Shown piece after piece: positions 45,883 through 54,597 of a stretch of 64,000 bases of DNA. The DNA is taken from assembly GCF_000015505.1 (NCBI RefSeq), contig NC_008760.1, positions 79,748 through 143,747 of the forward strand, read 5' to 3'. Below the pieces are notes generated by a model, which searched no databases, was not told the DNA's origin, and worked only from the letters and a program-made list of their open reading frames with translations. The stretch comes from Polaromonas naphthalenivorans CJ2 (GTDB taxonomy: Bacteria; Pseudomonadota; Gammaproteobacteria; Burkholderiales; Burkholderiaceae_C). Made by a program: the position numbers and the translations under genes. Each line of letters starts with the position of its first letter. The first letter of the stretch is position 1.

Positions 45883-46728
45883 ATGCGATTGAATTTCCTA
45901 TCCGTAGGGCAGCCGGAGCCCGATTCCGTCCGCAGCGCGAGTGTGCACACCGACGCCGAGACGGCCGATCCGTTGGACCGCCAGGGCGTGAAGTCGGTCG
46001 AGGTTGCCGGGCGCATCCTCGAAGCCCTCATGGCCCGTCACATCAGCGTGTCCCTCAAGGACCTCAGCACGGAAACGCGCATTCCCGCGGCCAAACTCCA
46101 TCGTTATCTCACCAGCCTCATCCGGGCGCGCCTGGTCCGGCAGGATGCGCGGACACGGCTGTACCAGCTGGGCGCCTTTGCCATGGAGCTGGGCGCGGCG
46201 GCGATGAACTCGTCGGACGCGATGATCGATGCGGTGCGCCGTCAGCGCGTCGTGCGCGACGCCATCGACGAAACCATTTCGCTGTCCATTTGGAGCGCGA
46301 AGGGGCCGATCGTCGTCAATGTCGAAGAAAGCAGCCGCTCGGTCCTGCTGACGGTCAGGTCGGGAACCTTGCTGCCCATTTGTTCGACGGGTGCCGGCAT
46401 CGTGTTCGCATCTTTCCTTGCGCCCCATTTGGCCAACGCCCTGGTCTCAAATGAACTGGAGGCGAAGGATCCCGATCAGGAACCCATCGTCGCGACCCTC
46501 GACGAACTGAATGAACTCAGGCGCACTGTAAAACAGGACATGTTTTTCGTGAACAAAGGGCACCTGCTATCGGGCGTCATGGCGATCGCGACGCCGCTGT
46601 TCGACCATGCCGGTCGCGTCATCGCCGTGCTGTCTGTGGTGGGCCGCGAGAGCCACTTTACACCCGAACGGGAAGCGAGCGTCATCGCCCAGATCCTGCA
46701 ATTCGCTGGGCACAAGCAGGGCCGGTGA
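45883..46728 (+). CDS. IclR-family transcriptional regulator
   Basis: 281 residues. Winged HTH KSVEVAGRILEALMARHISVSLKDLSTETRIPAAKLHRYLTSLIRARLVRQD, and an effector domain (SVLLTVRSGTLLPICSTGAGIVFASFLAP, then GVMAIATPLFDHAGRVIAVLSVVG). ATG 45883 is chosen because the frame upstream is IS91 debris. IclR proteins respond to small acids or metabolites. It lies 116 bp ahead of the nitrilase gene on the same strand and is the obvious controller of the nitrilase-liv operon. Confidence 0.9.
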   Translation: MRLNFLSVGQPEPDSVRSASVHTDAETADPLDRQGVKSVEVAGRILEALMARHISVSLKDLSTETRIPAAKLHRYLTSLIRARLVRQDARTRLYQLGAFAMELGAAAMNSSDAMIDAVRRQRVVRDAIDETISLSIWSAKGPIVVNVEESSRSVLLTVRSGTLLPICSTGAGIVFASFLAPHLANALVSNELEAKDPDQEPIVATLDELNELRRTVKQDMFFVNKGHLLSGVMAIATPLFDHAGRVIAVLSVVGRESHFTPEREASVIAQILQFAGHKQGR

Positions 46729-46780
46729 CAGCCGCCCATCGTCAAATTACGAAATGCGGAATGCATTGAGACGATACTTT

Positions 46781-46809
46781 TTGACACTGCCGAGTAGACA
46801 CTTTGTAAT
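46781..46809 (+). promoter_or_regulatory. Sigma-70 promoter of the nitrilase-liv operon
   Basis: TTGACA (46781-46786), 17-bp spacer, TGTAAT (46804-46809), 36 bp before the nitrilase ATG. Just upstream, GAAATGCGGAATGCATTGAG (46751-46770), with its AATGCATT palindrome, is a candidate IclR operator. The segment is markedly AT-richer than the flanking genes. Confidence 0.7.
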
Positions 46810-46844
46810 GGCATCCAGTTAACAGCCATTTAAAAGGATCGGTG

Positions 46845-47870
46845 ATGCCAAAATTTGCAAAATTCAAAGCGGCCGCGGTGCAGGCGGCGCCCTGCTTTCT
46901 CGATACGCCCGCTACCATGCAGAAAGTTGGCAAGCTGGTTCGCGAAGCCGCTTCCGCCGGCGCCAGCATTGTGGTTTTCCCCGAAGTATTCGTCTCCGGC
47001 TACCCTTACTGGAACTGGCTCAAGAATCCTCTCGACGGCAGCGCCTGGTTTCAGCGTCTTTACTTCAGCGCCATCGACGTGCCCGGTCCGGAGGTCGAAG
47101 AGCTTTGCCGCCTGTCCCGTGACAACAATATCCACATTGCCATTGGTGTCAACGAGCGCGGCGCCAAGAGCGTGGGCACGATCTACAACACCAATCTGCT
47201 GTTCTCGCCCGAAAAAGGCCTGATCAACCGCCAGCGCAAACTGGTGCCGACTTTCGCCGAAAAGTTGTCGTGGACCGCCGGCGATGCGCATGGCCTGCGC
47301 GTGTCGGAAACCGAGATCGGTCCGATCGGCATGCTGGCCTGCGGCGAGAACACCAACACGCTGGCGCGCTTCGCGCTTCTCGCCGAAGGCGAACTGCTGC
47401 ACATCGCCAATTTCGTCGCGTTTCCCTTCGTTTCGAGCTACGACATGCCGTCCGCCATCAAGACGCGCATCGGTGCGCATTCGTTCGAAGGCAAGGTGTT
47501 CAGCATCGTCGCGTGTTCGGCCATGTCGCCCGAGATCGTCGATGCGATTGCCTCGAACGACGAAGAGCGCGAGCGCATGTCCGGCTCGCCCAACGCGTTC
47601 TCGGCGATTTTTAATCCGCACGGCGTGATCATCTCCGACCCCCTGGTGGACGTCGAAGGCATCACGTATGCCGACATCGACCTGGCCGAGTGCATCGCGC
47701 CCAAGCAATACCACGACATCCTGGGCCACTACAACCGGTTCGACATTTTCAGTCTTCAAATCAACCGCACCGAGCAATCTCCGATTCGGTATATCGGCGA
47801 TGCCACAGAGCCCTCCGGCGTCGGCGCTTCCGAGCATGAGACCGCGCCTGCCGCAATTCCGGCGCAATAA
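46845..47870 (+). CDS. Nitrilase
   Basis: 341 residues of the carbon-nitrogen hydrolase family, nitrilase branch (R-CN + 2 H2O to R-COOH + NH3). The catalytic triad is visible: Glu47 in FPEVFVSGYPYW, Lys132 in RQRKLVPTFAEK, and Cys166 in MLACGENTN. Length and motif spacing are those of true nitrilases, not amidases. Substrate class (aliphatic, arylaceto or indole-acetonitrile) cannot be read from sequence. AAAGGA precedes ATG 46845. It is the first structural gene after the IclR promoter and precedes a complete Liv-type importer by 45 bp. Confidence 0.9.
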   Translation: MPKFAKFKAAAVQAAPCFLDTPATMQKVGKLVREAASAGASIVVFPEVFVSGYPYWNWLKNPLDGSAWFQRLYFSAIDVPGPEVEELCRLSRDNNIHIAIGVNERGAKSVGTIYNTNLLFSPEKGLINRQRKLVPTFAEKLSWTAGDAHGLRVSETEIGPIGMLACGENTNTLARFALLAEGELLHIANFVAFPFVSSYDMPSAIKTRIGAHSFEGKVFSIVACSAMSPEIVDAIASNDEERERMSGSPNAFSAIFNPHGVIISDPLVDVEGITYADIDLAECIAPKQYHDILGHYNRFDIFSLQINRTEQSPIRYIGDATEPSGVGASEHETAPAAIPAQ

Positions 47871-47915
47871 ATACTCAATTTTTTAGTCACGGCACCCGCA
47901 ACCCGAGAGAGACCC

Positions 47916-49088
47916 ATGGCCACTTTTCACCTCCGTTTCGTCCAAATCTTGTCCGTTGCCGCACTGGGCATGGCAACCACCGTCGTCCATGCACAGGAAA
48001 AAATCAGGATAGGCTTCATGCTTCCGTATAGCGGCACTTTTGCCGCCCTCGGCGTCGCCATCGAAAACGGATTCAAACTGTATGTCGCCGAAAACGGAGG
48101 CAAGCTGGCTAACCGCGAAGTCGAGTATTTCAAGCTCGACGACGAATCGGATCCGTCCAAGGCGATCCAGAATGCGAACCGCCTGGTCCAGCGCGACAAG
48201 GTCGATGTGCTGATCGGTTCCGTGCACTCGGGTGTGGCGCTGGCATTGACCAAGGTCGCCAAGGACAACGACGTCACGCTCATCGTTCCGAACGCCGGCG
48301 TGGGCGCCGTGACCGGGGCCCTGTGTGCACCCAACATTTTCCGCTCGTCCTACTCGGCCTGGCAAACGGCATACTCGATGGGCAAGGTCGCAGCCCAGAA
48401 AGGCAAGAAAACGGCGATGACCATCACTTGGAAATACTCGGCCGGCGAGGAACAGGTCGCGGCATTCCGCCAGGGCTTCGAGGAAAGCGGCGGCAAGGTG
48501 CTGCGCGACCTGAACGTGCCGTTTCCGAATGTGGAGTTCCAGGCCACCCTGACCGAAGCGGCATCGGCCAAGCCGGACGCCATTTTCGCTTTCTTCGCCG
48601 GCGGAGCCGCAGTCAAGTTCGTGCAGGATTATGCCGCCGCCGGCCTCAACAGGTCGATCACGCTGTACGGCTCGGGCTTCCTCACCGACGGCACGCTTCA
48701 GGCGCAGGGCAAGAGCGCACAAGGAATCCTGACGACGCTGCACTACGGCGATGGCCTGAATACGCCGCGCAACAACGCATTCCGTACCTCTTACGCGAAG
48801 ACCTACAAATTGCAGCCGGATGTCTACGCTGTCCAGGGCTACGACGCCGCGCAAATGTTTGCGGCGGGCGTCAAGGCAGTCGGCGGCGACGTCAAGCAGA
48901 AGGACGCCTTGCGCAAAGCCATCCGCGCAGCCCGGATCGACAGCCCGCGCGGCAGCTTCGTGCTGTCCAAGGCCGGCAATCCGGTCCAGGACTTCTACCT
49001 GCGCGAAGCGGTCGGCAACGAGAACAAGGTGATTGGCATCGCCGTCAAGGCCCTGGCCGACCCGGCCAAGGGCTGCCGCATGCTCTGA
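47916..49088 (+). CDS. livK: Branched-chain-amino-acid-type ABC substrate-binding protein
   Basis: 390 residues. Sec signal peptide (VQILSVAALGMATTVVHAQ), then a type I periplasmic-binding fold: IRIGFMLPYSGTFAALGVAIENGFKLYVAENGG, DESDPSKAIQNANRLVQRDKVDVLIGSVHSGVALAL, and PDVYAVQGYDAAQMFAAG. It delivers a small ligand to the LivHMGF pump. The operon position after a nitrilase suggests the ligand is a nitrile, an amide or the acid product, but this is inference; the fold also serves amino acids, urea and aromatics. Confidence 0.9.
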   Translation: MATFHLRFVQILSVAALGMATTVVHAQEKIRIGFMLPYSGTFAALGVAIENGFKLYVAENGGKLANREVEYFKLDDESDPSKAIQNANRLVQRDKVDVLIGSVHSGVALALTKVAKDNDVTLIVPNAGVGAVTGALCAPNIFRSSYSAWQTAYSMGKVAAQKGKKTAMTITWKYSAGEEQVAAFRQGFEESGGKVLRDLNVPFPNVEFQATLTEAASAKPDAIFAFFAGGAAVKFVQDYAAAGLNRSITLYGSGFLTDGTLQAQGKSAQGILTTLHYGDGLNTPRNNAFRTSYAKTYKLQPDVYAVQGYDAAQMFAAGVKAVGGDVKQKDALRKAIRAARIDSPRGSFVLSKAGNPVQDFYLREAVGNENKVIGIAVKALADPAKGCRML

Positions 49089-49189
49089 TGCTCGACCGCG
49101 GGTGCTCCGCAAGGGCACCCATGTGACTGGAAACCGCGGACGCCCTCCGTGGTTTTGCTTGCCCCCTGTACCGACGGACTTAACCAACT

Positions 49190-50053
49190 ATGGATTTAGC
49201 CAACTTTCTCATCCAGCTGCTCAACAGCGTGCAATACGGCCTGCTGCTGTTCATGCTGGCCGCGGGCCTCACGCTGATCTTCGGCATCATGGACGTGGTC
49301 AATCTTGCGCATGGAAGTTTTTACATGCTGGGCGCCTACCTGGCGTACTCGCTGTCCGGCGCGTTCGACAGCCTGCTGCTCGCGATTCTGGTCGGCACTA
49401 TCTTGTCGGTGCTGTTCGGACTGGCGCTGGAGCGGCTGCTGTTTCGCCACTTCTACGACCGCGACCACCTCGACCAGGTGCTGCTGACCTTTGGCCTGAT
49501 CTACATCTTCGAGGAACTGCGCTCGATTCTGTGGGGCGACGATGTGCATGGCGCCAAAATTCCCGACCTGCTCAGCGCCTCGATTCCGCTGACCGAGACC
49601 ATGTCGTATCCGGTGTACCGCTTGTTCATGTCGGGTGTCTGCATCGTACTGGCCATCGGCCTGTACCTGCTGATCTCGAAGACGCGCCTGGGGATGAAAA
49701 TCCGCGCCGGCGCCTTCAACCGCGAGATGACCGAGTCGCTGGGAATCAACATCAAGCTGATCCATGGCGCCGTGTTCGCACTTGGCGTCGGCCTGGCCGC
49801 GATTGCCGGCATGATCGCCGCGCCGATCTCCAGCGTCTACCCGAACATGGGTTCGCAAGTGCTCATTACCTGTTTTGTGGTGGTGGTAATCGGCGGCATC
49901 GGCTCGGTGCGGGGCGCGCTGATCGCCGCCCTGCTGGTTGGCCTCGTGGACACTTTTGGCAAAGTGCTGTTGCCGCAAGTGGCGGGCATGCTGGTCTATA
50001 TATTAATGGCGGCCGTGCTGCTGTGGAAGCCGGAAGGGATGTTCAAACAATGA
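49190..50053 (+). CDS. livH: ABC importer permease LivH
   Basis: 287 residues with about eight membrane helices: MDLANFLIQLLNSVQYGLLLFMLAAGLTLIFGIMDVVNLAHGSFYMLGAYLAY is the LivH signature. It is followed by GMKIRAGAFNREMTESLGIN (coupling loop) and GGIGSVRGALIAALLVGLVDTFGK. It forms the translocation pore with LivM. Intact; 101 bp after livK. Confidence 0.92.
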   Translation: MDLANFLIQLLNSVQYGLLLFMLAAGLTLIFGIMDVVNLAHGSFYMLGAYLAYSLSGAFDSLLLAILVGTILSVLFGLALERLLFRHFYDRDHLDQVLLTFGLIYIFEELRSILWGDDVHGAKIPDLLSASIPLTETMSYPVYRLFMSGVCIVLAIGLYLLISKTRLGMKIRAGAFNREMTESLGINIKLIHGAVFALGVGLAAIAGMIAAPISSVYPNMGSQVLITCFVVVVIGGIGSVRGALIAALLVGLVDTFGKVLLPQVAGMLVYILMAAVLLWKPEGMFKQ

Positions 50054-50102
50054 TAACGATGCATCGATACGTCCGAATGACTGGTGCGCGGGGGCGTAAC
50101 TG

Positions 50103-51125
50103 ATGGCCGCTCCCAAAGCCAATCTCGAAACCCTGCCGCGCAGCGTGCAACTGGCACTGATGATGGGCCTGGTCGCGCTGGCTGCCTTCCCGTTCGTCAG
50201 CGGCGATTACTACACTGAAATGGTAACGCGCATGATGATCATGGCTATCTTCGCCATGAGCCTCGATTTGCTGCAAGGCGTTACCGGCCTGGTTTCGCTG
50301 GGACATGCCGCGTATTTCGGGCTGGCCGGCTATGCGCTGGCCTTCCTGACGCCCGAGTCGGAACCGGTGAACCTGTGGTGGTCGCTGCCGCTCGCCGTGC
50401 TCGCGTCCGGGCTGGCTGCGCTGATCGTCGGCTTTTTCGTGGTGCGTACGCGCGGCATCTACTTCATCATGGTCACCATGGCATTCGCCCAGATGATCTA
50501 TTTCCTGTTCCACGACAACGACTCGCTGGGCGGCTCGGACGGGCTGTACGTTAACTTCAAGCCGATTGCCACGCTGTTCGGCTGGACCCCGTTCGACCTC
50601 GACAGCAAGGTCACGATGTACTACTTCACACTGGTGCTGGTGGTCGCGGTCTATGCATTCCTGCGCTGCGTGCTGTGGAGTCCGTTCGGCCGCGCGCTGG
50701 CAGGCATCCGCGTCAACGAGCACCGCATGCGCGCCATGGGCTTTGGCACCGTCGGCTACAAGCTCACGGCCTTCACGCTGGCCGGCGCGCTGGCCGGACT
50801 GGCCGGCTATCTGACGGGCGTGCAATCCGGCTACGTCAATCCCGAGCTGATGGGATTTCACATGAGCGCGCACGCGATCATGATGGTGATCCTGGGCGGC
50901 ATGGGCAACTTCGCCGGGGCGATCGTGGGCGCGTTCGCGTTCGAGTACCTGCTGCACGTGTTCAAGGAACTGCCTCAGGTGGGCAGCGTCGACCTCGGCA
51001 AGCACTGGCAACTATGGATGGGCATATTCATTGTCGGCCTGGTGGTGCTTGCGCCGCGCGGCCTGCTGGGCCTGTTCGGACGACTCCGCCAAAGCAAGAA
51101 TGCAAAGGGAGATTCGCATGAGTGA
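50103..51125 (+). CDS. livM: ABC importer permease LivM
   Basis: 340 residues. Multi-helix permease: MMIMAIFAMSLDLLQGVTGLVSLGHAAYFGLAGYALAFL, FVVRTRGIYFIMVTMAFAQMIYF, and the coupling region LAGIRVNEHRMRAMGFGTVGYKLTAFTLAGALAGLAGYL. Its stop overlaps the livG start (8-base overlap at 51118-51125), so the two are translationally coupled. Confidence 0.92.
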   Translation: MAAPKANLETLPRSVQLALMMGLVALAAFPFVSGDYYTEMVTRMMIMAIFAMSLDLLQGVTGLVSLGHAAYFGLAGYALAFLTPESEPVNLWWSLPLAVLASGLAALIVGFFVVRTRGIYFIMVTMAFAQMIYFLFHDNDSLGGSDGLYVNFKPIATLFGWTPFDLDSKVTMYYFTLVLVVAVYAFLRCVLWSPFGRALAGIRVNEHRMRAMGFGTVGYKLTAFTLAGALAGLAGYLTGVQSGYVNPELMGFHMSAHAIMMVILGGMGNFAGAIVGAFAFEYLLHVFKELPQVGSVDLGKHWQLWMGIFIVGLVVLAPRGLLGLFGRLRQSKNAKGDSHE

Positions 51126-51879
51126 GGTGCTGCTGTCGGCCAAAAACCTGACCAAGCGCTATGGCGGCCTTGCAGCCGTCAATAACGTCTCGGTCGATCT
51201 GTGGACGGGCCGCGTCCACGCCGTGATCGGCCCCAACGGCGCCGGCAAGTCGTCGCTGACCAATGTGCTGACGGGCGATGTGCCGCTTAGCTCGGGCACG
51301 GTGACCTTGTGCGGCAAGGATGTGACGGGCTGGAGTCCGGAGAAAATTGCGCGCCAGGGCATGGGGCGCAGCTACCAGAAAACCAACATCTTTCTCCCCT
51401 TTACGGTGTGGGAGAACGTGCGGCTGGCTTCGCAGTCGCGTACGCCGCAGGCGGCGCGCTGGTTCTCTGACACCCGGGGCAACAGCGCCGGGTTCAGCGT
51501 GACCACCGAGCGCGCGACCAGGGCGATTGAGCTGGCCGGCCTGCAACACCGGACCACTGCCATTGCAGGCACCATCAGTCATGGCGAACAGCGACAGCTG
51601 GAAATCGCGATGTCGCTGGCGACCGAACCGCGCGTGCTGCTGCTCGACGAACCACTGGCGGGCATGGGCGTGGCCGAGGCTGAACGCATGGTCGAGCTGC
51701 TGCTCAAACTCAAGAAGGACCACGCCATCATGCTGGTGGAGCACGACATGGACGCGGTATTCGCCCTTGCCGACCAGTTGACCGTAATGGTCGACGGACA
51801 GGTGATTGCCAGCGGCACGCCCGCGGAAATCCGCGCCGACGCCAACGTGCAGGCCGCCTATCTGGGGGAGGAGCATTAG
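51118..51879 (+). CDS. livG: ABC importer ATPase LivG
   Basis: 253 residues. Walker A GPNGAGKSSL, the Q-loop region, signature ISHGEQRQLEIAMSL, Walker B VLLLDEPLAGM, and switch His in IMLVEHDMDAVFALAD. It begins MSEVLLSAKNLTKRYGGLAAVNNVSVD, typical for LivG. Start ATG 51118 overlaps livM. Confidence 0.92.
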   Translation: MSEVLLSAKNLTKRYGGLAAVNNVSVDLWTGRVHAVIGPNGAGKSSLTNVLTGDVPLSSGTVTLCGKDVTGWSPEKIARQGMGRSYQKTNIFLPFTVWENVRLASQSRTPQAARWFSDTRGNSAGFSVTTERATRAIELAGLQHRTTAIAGTISHGEQRQLEIAMSLATEPRVLLLDEPLAGMGVAEAERMVELLLKLKKDHAIMLVEHDMDAVFALADQLTVMVDGQVIASGTPAEIRADANVQAAYLGEEH

Positions 51880-51880
51880 G

Positions 51881-51970
51881 ATGAAATTCTCTCGCATTCA
51901 CGGCGTCGCTGTTTCACCGCCTGCGGGGGGCGCACAGCCCGCCCCTAGCACGGCCCAACTGGAGTCTTGA
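51881..51970 (+). CDS. 29-residue micro-ORF between livG and livF
   Basis: ATG 51881 to TGA 51968-51970, exactly filling the gap: it starts right after the livG stop and ends one base before the livF ATG at 51972. GGGGGAGGAG ahead of it is a strong ribosome-binding site lying inside the end of livG. The product is MKFSRIHGVAVSPP, then a Gly/Ala/Pro-rich tail. It may be a real peptide or merely keep ribosomes on the message for coupling to livF. Coding status is not proven. Confidence 0.4.
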   Translation: MKFSRIHGVAVSPPAGGAQPAPSTAQLES

Positions 51971-51971
51971 G

Positions 51972-52685
51972 ATGGCCGATATGCTGATCAACGCTAAAAC
52001 CCTGCATACCTATTACGGCGCCAGCCACATCTTGCGCGGAATTGACTTTTCCGTTGCCCGGGGCGAAAGCATCGGCCTGATGGGGCGCAACGGCATGGGC
52101 AAGAGCACCCTGCTCAAGAGCATCATGGGGCTGGTCAAGCCAAGGAGCGGGACGGTAGAGATCGCGGGCAAGCCGATGACCGGCCGCGCGCCCTACGAGA
52201 TCGCCACGCTCGGGGTCGCCTACGTTCCTGAAGGGCGCGGCATCTTCGGCAACCTCAGCGTGGTGGAAAACCTCAAGATGGCCGCCCGCGCCGGAACCCG
52301 CGGCCAGCGCGACTGGACCTACGAACGCGTGCTGGAGACCTTTCCCCGCCTAACCGAACGCCTGGGCCACGGCGGCCAGCAACTGTCGGGCGGCGAGCAG
52401 CAGATGCTGACCATCGGCCGCGCGCTGATGACCAATCCCGACGTGCTGATCCTCGACGAAGCCACCGAGGGCCTGGCGCCGCTGATCGCGCGCGAGATCT
52501 GGCGCATCTGCGGCGTCATCCGCGAAAGCGGCATCAGCAGCGTCATCGTGGACAAGAACTGGAAGCACGTGACCCAGATCACCGACCGCAACGTGATCCT
52601 GGTCAAGGGCGAGGTGGTGTTCGAAGGATCGTCCGCGCAGCTGACTTCGCAGCCGCAGTTGCTGGAACAGTATCTTGGGGTGTGA
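51972..52685 (+). CDS. livF: ABC importer ATPase LivF
   Basis: 237 residues. Walker A GRNGMGKSTL, signature QLSGGEQQMLTIGRAL, Walker B VLILDEATEGLAPL. The switch region reads SSVIVDKNWKHVTQI, with Lys/Asn where other LivF have the EQN pattern. Last gene of the operon; an IS701 copy and gene fragments follow. Confidence 0.92.
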   Translation: MADMLINAKTLHTYYGASHILRGIDFSVARGESIGLMGRNGMGKSTLLKSIMGLVKPRSGTVEIAGKPMTGRAPYEIATLGVAYVPEGRGIFGNLSVVENLKMAARAGTRGQRDWTYERVLETFPRLTERLGHGGQQLSGGEQQMLTIGRALMTNPDVLILDEATEGLAPLIAREIWRICGVIRESGISSVIVDKNWKHVTQITDRNVILVKGEVVFEGSSAQLTSQPQLLEQYLGV

Positions 52686-52879
52686 AGGGCTGGCCGGATT
52701 GCTGTGTTTTGTAATTGGTGCGATCCCGGTGAGCCAAACCCGTTTTTCATACCGAGAACATGACCCAAGACACCAAGAAATTGCGTGATGACGACATTGC
52801 CGGCGCAATTCTCAAACAGGCGCGCAGCCTCCGCCTGTCCCAATTTGTAGTAACCCGTCGCGATGTGGAAGCGGATCTG

Positions 52880-53161
52880 CCAGCTTGTACGCTTCCTCGG
52901 CCGCCTGTTGGGCTCGCGGATCCTTCGTTTGCTGGTATGCCAGGGCCAGGTTGTTGAGTGCAACAGCGTTCTTCGGATGCTGTTTCAACGTGGACTCCAG
53001 TTGCTCTGCCGCCGCCTGGAACTGCTTGTCGGCCAGCAGCGTTTCGGCCTTGAACAGCTGTGCCCGCAGGTCATCGGGATGCTGCTGCAACCACTGCGCA
53101 AGGCGCGCCGCGGCCTGCTCCTGCTTGCCTGCGGCGCGCAGGGCGTTGACGGTCTTGATAG
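52880..53161 (-). pseudogene. TPR-repeat protein fragment (PrsT-like)
   Basis: IKTVNALRAAGKQEQAAARLAQWLQQHPDDLRAQLFKAETLLADKQFQAAAEQLESTL, then NAVALNNLALAYQQTKDPRAQQAAEEAYKLA: three TPR units like those at the C terminus of PEP-CTERM/XrtA-system TPR lipoproteins. The frame starts at the IS701 end and breaks after AYKLA; a related piece (HIATGYYKLGQAEAARLFE) follows in another frame. It is the tail of a gene destroyed by IS701 and a deletion. Confidence 0.65.
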
Positions 53162-53299
53162 CACTACTCTGCCAGGTAAAAGCGTAGACTTTCTGAATAT
53201 GGCTGTCTGGAGGGCTCTCCATGGATACCACGATTTCTGCCGGAACCGACTGGCACGAGGATTTTCAAGAATGGCTCCAGCCGTTCCTGGCTGTTTTCA
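53162..53299 (+). mobile_element. IS701-type element, right copy, left part
   Basis: Same 5' end and start of transposase as 43088 (CACTACTCTGCCAGGT, then MDTTISAGTDWHEDFQEWLQPFLAVF) with a few base differences. It is interrupted at 53300 by IS630 and resumes at 54430. Confidence 0.85.
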
Positions 53300-54429
53300 T
53301 ACTATTTAGCCTTCAAAGATATAGATGTTATCCAACTGAATCCAGTAAGACTCTGCATGCGTTCATGATCTGATTCGAGTGATCGCAAGCCTTTGCTGAG
53401 CGCCTTGTCCGCAGCCTCCAGGCTGGCAAAGGCAGTGTTGCCGATACAGTCCTCGCGCAGTGCATCCCAGATGTGCTCGGCTGGATTGATCTCTGGGCTG
53501 TAGGGCGACAGCAAGACCAGACGGATGTTGTGCGGAACCTCAAGTTCTTGGGCGATGTGCCAGCCCGCTTGGTCCATCACCATGACGATGTATTCAATCG
53601 GGGTGACGTTGTGAGACGGTGGACAAGAACATTGACATCGTGTGCGCGTTCACCCACGGCAGAATCAGGCTATCCATCCCTGCATCGTGTGGACTGACCG
53701 CAGCAAAGGCATAACTGAATTTGCGCAGGAGCCGAGCGCCGACCACCGGACGCACTCCAGCAGGAGCCCAGCAACGTCTGGGCTTGCCCAAAAGACCAAA
53801 ACGCCCCTCGTCTTGAAACATCAATCGAACGCTGCGGCCCTGTTTAGCCTGGCGCACGACCTCTTGGCGTACCAGAGTGCGGAGTTTTTTTAAAGGCGTC
53901 CTGTGCCTGCATGTCTGCCTTTGGATGACGTGGTCGGGGTATGACTTTGCGCCAACCATGGCGGTCGAGCATTCGATACACGGTAGACGATGCCACCGCA
54001 CTTCCCACCTTTTCCTCCATCGCCTGTTTGATCTCGCTGACATGGAGCAGTCCGCCAGCCTGGGCCTTTGTCGTAAACGGAGCCAGTAGTCGACCTTCTT
54101 CTGCTGGACTTAAGTGCTGATGATGCCGACCACCACGACCGCGCAAGTCAAACAGGGCATCACCCTCCTTGGCCCAACGCGAATGGATGACATGGACAGT
54201 GGCCGTTGACCAGCCCAGAAGTTGGGCTATCTGAGCCGCCGTACTGCCTAACGTGGCGCGAATGAGAACGCACTGAATGCGTTGGTACTCGGCGTGACTG
54301 TTGGCTCGCTTGAGTCGATCCGCCAAAGCCGCAATCGTTGGCTTGTCACACGAGATCAGATTCTTCATGCTCGGCTCCTGAAGGGATGGAAGCCATCATA
54401 CGATCTAATCCATTGAATGCAAAGTGGTA
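53300..54429 (-). mobile_element. IS630-family element inside IS701
   Basis: Ends TACTATTTAGC (53300) and the complement of TACCACTTTGC (ending 54429) with TCA on both sides (53297-53299, 54430-54432). It carries one disrupted transposase gene and splits the right IS701 copy. Confidence 0.75.
53302..54368 (-). pseudogene. IS630 transposase, two frame breaks
   Basis: The first frame has the HTH part (KPTIAALADRLKRANSHAEYQRIQCVLIRATLG, QIAQLLGWSTATVHVIHSRW). Frame change 1 is at an A7 run (T7 on plus, 53885-53891) before LRTLVRQEVVRQAK. Frame change 2 is near 53590, where one extra base separates SQRHPD from YIVMVMDQAGWHIAQELEVP (catalytic Asp) and PYSPEINPAEHIWD (catalytic Glu). The first could be programmed slippage; the second looks like mutation. 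Confidence 0.8.
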
Positions 54430-54597
54430 TCAGACGTTCCGAGCAGCTCTGCTGGGCACCGCTGTACCTGCAGGGACTCCTGGGAGCGGGAGCGCGCAAG
54501 AGTGTCGAGCCCATGGCCGAACGCGTGTGCCCCGGGCAGACGCAGCAACTCCACCACTTCGTGTCGACGTCGCCGTGGTCGACTGCCCCCTTGGAGC
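54430..54597 (+). mobile_element. IS701-type element, right copy, middle part
   Basis: Continues the transposase start (RSEQLCWAPLYLQGLLGAGARKSVEPMAERVCPGQTQQLHHFV) up to the IS4 end at 54598. The remaining two thirds of this IS701 copy are missing from the other side of IS4. Confidence 0.85.
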
